From Acidobacteriota bacterium (GTDB lineage: Bacteria; Acidobacteriota; Terriglobia; Acidiferrales; UBA7541), in NCBI GenBank assembly GCA_003225295.1, contig QHYZ01000126.1, positions 1-54,065 of the forward strand: 54,065 nucleotides of DNA. Direction: 5' to 3'. The translations under genes and the position numbers were made by a program. Under the pieces are notes generated by a model, which saw nothing but the letters and a program-made list of their open reading frames with translations, made no database searches and was not told where the DNA came from. Below, one piece after another: positions 52,386 to 54,065 of this stretch (the first letter of the stretch is position 1; each line of letters begins with the position of its first letter).

Positions 52386-53263
52386 GGAAGAGCTTCCAAT
52401 TGATCCACGGGCATCCATCCGCGCTGGCCGTCTGGTGTTTCCACGCCATACCAGTGCGGTGTGACGATCACGATGACGACTTCCGTATACGCCGCGATGG
52501 TTTTCACCTTGGCGGCCGCACGGAAGGGAGCGGACTTGAGGTCCGCACCCGGGGCCTTCACTCTGCGCTCCACTTCATGCCGCATTGCACTGATACGCTG
52601 TTCCAGGTCTTGTACGGAAGATTGCGCCGCTGCCAGACGAGTGGTTTCGTCCTCCCGCTGGCGGATCGCCGTTTGCCGTACGAGGTCCGCACTGTCGCGT
52701 CGGCGCCTCGCGTCGGCGGCCTCCTGTGCGGCAAATTGAATGGCCTGAAGATGTTCTTGAATTGCTTTGAACTCGCTGGATTCTACCGTGCCGTCCGACG
52801 CATGCAGTCTGCGATGGGCGGTCTCGACAAAAATCGCATCGATGCGGATTCGTGTGTGAACCTCACCCGCGCTAGTCACCACATAGCGAACGGCTATCGT
52901 TCCCATATCTTCGCTCTCGCGAAAATGCCGAGGCGCAACCACATCCTTGCGAATCTTATAGAAAACCCGGCCCGGCCCGGCCCACGGCTCGAACAAAGAA
53001 GTCGAGGCCGCCACCGTGGCACCGGTCAGCGTCGGTTCCTTGTCAAAGACATGAGTCCCGTGAATGATCTGATCTTCCAGGACTTCATTGAGGGCTTGAA
53101 CAACCTCAGTGGAAGAGCCTGAAAGTTCGGCCGCGAAACCAGGGCTCGGACCTTGATCGTGGGGTGGGCGATGGGCACGGGAGGAGACTGCCGCTAGGCA
53201 AATCAATAGAAAATGGCAAATGAAAATACGCCAATGTCCATGGTTGCGGTTCGCGCTTCGCAA
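52382..53263 (-). CDS. Exported coiled-coil protein with C-terminal SH3-like domain
   Basis: About 293 residues from a TTG at 53263 with AGGGGAC upstream; an ATG at 53374 would add 37 residues that cover a 17-bp tandem repeat and look non-coding. An export segment follows (WRIFICHFLLICLAAVSSRA). A long helical region (AIQEHLQAIQFAAQEAADARRRRD to LEQRISAMRHEVERRV) is coiled coil. The C-terminal ~50 residues are SH3-like (VKTIAAYTEVVIVIVTPHWYGVE, GQRGWMPVDQLEAL). Its stop overlaps the start of the following gene. Likely envelope-associated; function unknown. Confidence 0.68.
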   Translation of the reverse strand: MRSANRNHGHWRIFICHFLLICLAAVSSRAHRPPHDQGPSPGFAAELSGSSTEVVQALNEVLEDQIIHGTHVFDKEPTLTGATVAASTSLFEPWAGPGRVFYKIRKDVVAPRHFRESEDMGTIAVRYVVTSAGEVHTRIRIDAIFVETAHRRLHASDGTVESSEFKAIQEHLQAIQFAAQEAADARRRRDSADLVRQTAIRQREDETTRLAAAQSSVQDLEQRISAMRHEVERRVKAPGADLKSAPFRAAAKVKTIAAYTEVVIVIVTPHWYGVETPDGQRGWMPVDQLEALP

Positions 53264-53336
53264 CTTAGTCCCCTGCTGTTTCAAACCCGCTCCTTGGGAA
53301 TCCTCTTTTGGGATTCCTATTTGGTTTTGCGACGAA

Positions 53337-53380
53337 GCAAACTTTGCGGAAGAGCAAACTTTGCGGAAGAGCAAACTCTG
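53337..53380. repeat. 17-bp tandem repeat, about 2.5 copies
   Basis: GCAAACTTTGCGGAAGA recurs at 53337, 53354 and 53371 (last copy diverging). It lies upstream of the probable TTG start of the minus-strand SH3-type gene. Just below, 53297-53317 forms a hairpin (GGAATCC tcttttg GGATTCC). Confidence 0.8.
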
Positions 53381-53384
53381 TTGC

Positions 53385-53890
53385 TGCGCCGCTCCGCGAG
53401 AGTAGCACTTTTTCTTACTTCTATCCGCCCATCACTGTCAAATCTAGCGTCTCACGCTTTGCACATTTCAGACCGAGCAATTCCAAAGAGAGAATTCGGA
53501 TGTTGCCATCATTCACGGCTATCCCGGAATTGATTTGCAGTGTCAAGATGGCAGGAAAGGGCCCGAATGGGTGCACGGAGTTAGTACCAGAACCATAAAT
53601 TATAAGAATTCTGGCAATAAGAACAAGAAAACTCTTGCATTCGAATTCTTGTCGGAGTAGCATCCGCCCCGGTTCAGGGACTTGAGGATTAGGCACTCTT
53701 TTCGTGGCGGAGAAAAGGGACCAGTTCTCTATGGGCGCATGTTTAGAAGTTGTTTTCATTTGCCGAACGCCGGCGCAGCGCTAGACGCACACGTCGGTGG
53801 CAGTGTGCCTGCTCCTCATCCCTTCCAAGCCGTTCGAAGTGGCATCGTCCCGGCCATAACACAAAACAATCGTCATGCTGAGGAGGCGGT
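53385..53890. other. Intergenic region before the cytochrome gene
   Basis: No gene is supported in about 500 bp. It includes AT-rich sequence near 53595-53650 with an inverted repeat (AAGAATTC near 53607, GAATTCTT near 53641) that could be regulatory. No convincing -35/-10 pair was found. Confidence 0.4.
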
Positions 53891-54065
53891 ATGTTCCACT
53901 GGGCTTCATCGTCGATGAACAGAAGGATGCCCTGGCTTGCATCCTTGCTTGTCTGTGGTTCGCTGGTTCTGGCCATCCTATTAATGGACAGCCGTTCCGC
54001 TTCGGCACTGCCCATCCCGGCGGGCAAGGTTTATGCCATCCCGGCTTTCGCACGGAAATACGGCA
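53891..54065 (+). CDS. N-terminus of an exported c-type cytochrome (3' partial)
   Basis: The ATG at 53891 follows an excellent AGGAGG (53881-53886). The 58 residues inside the window form a signal peptide (MPWLASLLVCGSLVLAILLM) and the sequence GKVYAIPAFARKYG, which runs off the edge. In many c-type cytochromes of Acidobacteriota and Deltaproteobacteria the motif PxFARKYG is followed within a few residues by the first CXXCH; that position lies just beyond the window. The assignment rests on this motif and is therefore tentative. Confidence 0.65.
   Translation, partial: MFHWASSSMNRRMPWLASLLVCGSLVLAILLMDSRSASALPIPAGKVYAIPAFARKYG

Noticed and set aside
1-54065. tRNA, rRNA, CRISPR array or intact transposase.
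   Set aside because: Reading both strands I found no cloverleaf with a plausible acceptor end, no regularly spaced repeats with unique spacers and no transposase-like frame.

Overview
The window looks like chromosomal DNA of an Acidobacteriota bacterium (Terriglobia / Solibacter / Koribacter type). The evidence is gene content: two very large Oar-like TonB-dependent receptors with an N-terminal carboxypeptidase-regulatory domain, an acidobacterial-type VWFA protein, several TPR proteins, three CRTAC1/ASPIC-UnbV (FG-GAP repeat) proteins, and a dense set of Tat-exported sugar oxidoreductases. No rRNA, tRNA, CRISPR array, intact insertion sequence or prophage was seen.

Layout. 1-4103 (+): a compact membrane redox operon with the end of a beta-barrel protein, an exported protein, a ferric-reductase-like di-heme b membrane protein, a lipoprotein, and a membrane-anchored FAD/NAD(P) oxidoreductase with a two-cluster ferredoxin domain. 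4119-7786 (-): an exported unknown, a peptidoglycan-binding protein with a lysozyme-like domain, and two small membrane proteins. 7974-9080 (-): a LacI-family regulator. 9697-11502 (+): a seven-heme cytochrome c fused to TPRs, followed by a decayed stretch holding an SDR tail and a LacI helix-turn-helix relic. 12235-15873 (+): TonB receptor 1 with a clear promoter and terminator. 16060-25528: two TPR proteins, the VWFA protein on the opposite strand, and two tandem CRTAC1 proteins.

25699-36847 is the metabolic heart. On + lie a sugar-binding-fold protein, a sugar isomerase/epimerase, a gluconate-2-dehydrogenase-subunit-3-like protein, two GMC flavoproteins that both carry a CX2CX2CX3C cluster motif, and a second subunit 3. 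On - lie a Tat-exported Gfo/Idh/MocA oxidoreductase, a DUF1080 (3-keto-disaccharide hydrolase family) protein and another isomerase/epimerase. The two halves converge on a truncated serine-hydrolase pseudogene. Upstream of the - half, on the same strand, is TonB receptor 2 (37179-40769), with a relic of another receptor just downstream of it. 41115-54065 holds a TPR protein, an amidase, a TPR-CRTAC1 giant, a cytosolic Gfo/Idh/MocA enzyme, a GH3 beta-glucosidase, two SH3-like exported proteins, and the start of a c-type cytochrome cut by the window edge.

Proposed logic (inference): glycosides are taken up through the TonB receptors and cleaved either by GH3 or by the oxidation route, in which the 3-hydroxyl is oxidised by GMC/subunit-3 or Gfo/Idh enzymes and the 3-keto-glycoside is cleaved by the DUF1080 protein, with isomerases processing the products. 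Electrons from the GMC enzymes would enter the periplasmic cytochrome pool. The two receptors appear to share promoter architecture, with a palindrome of LacI-operator type over the -10 box.
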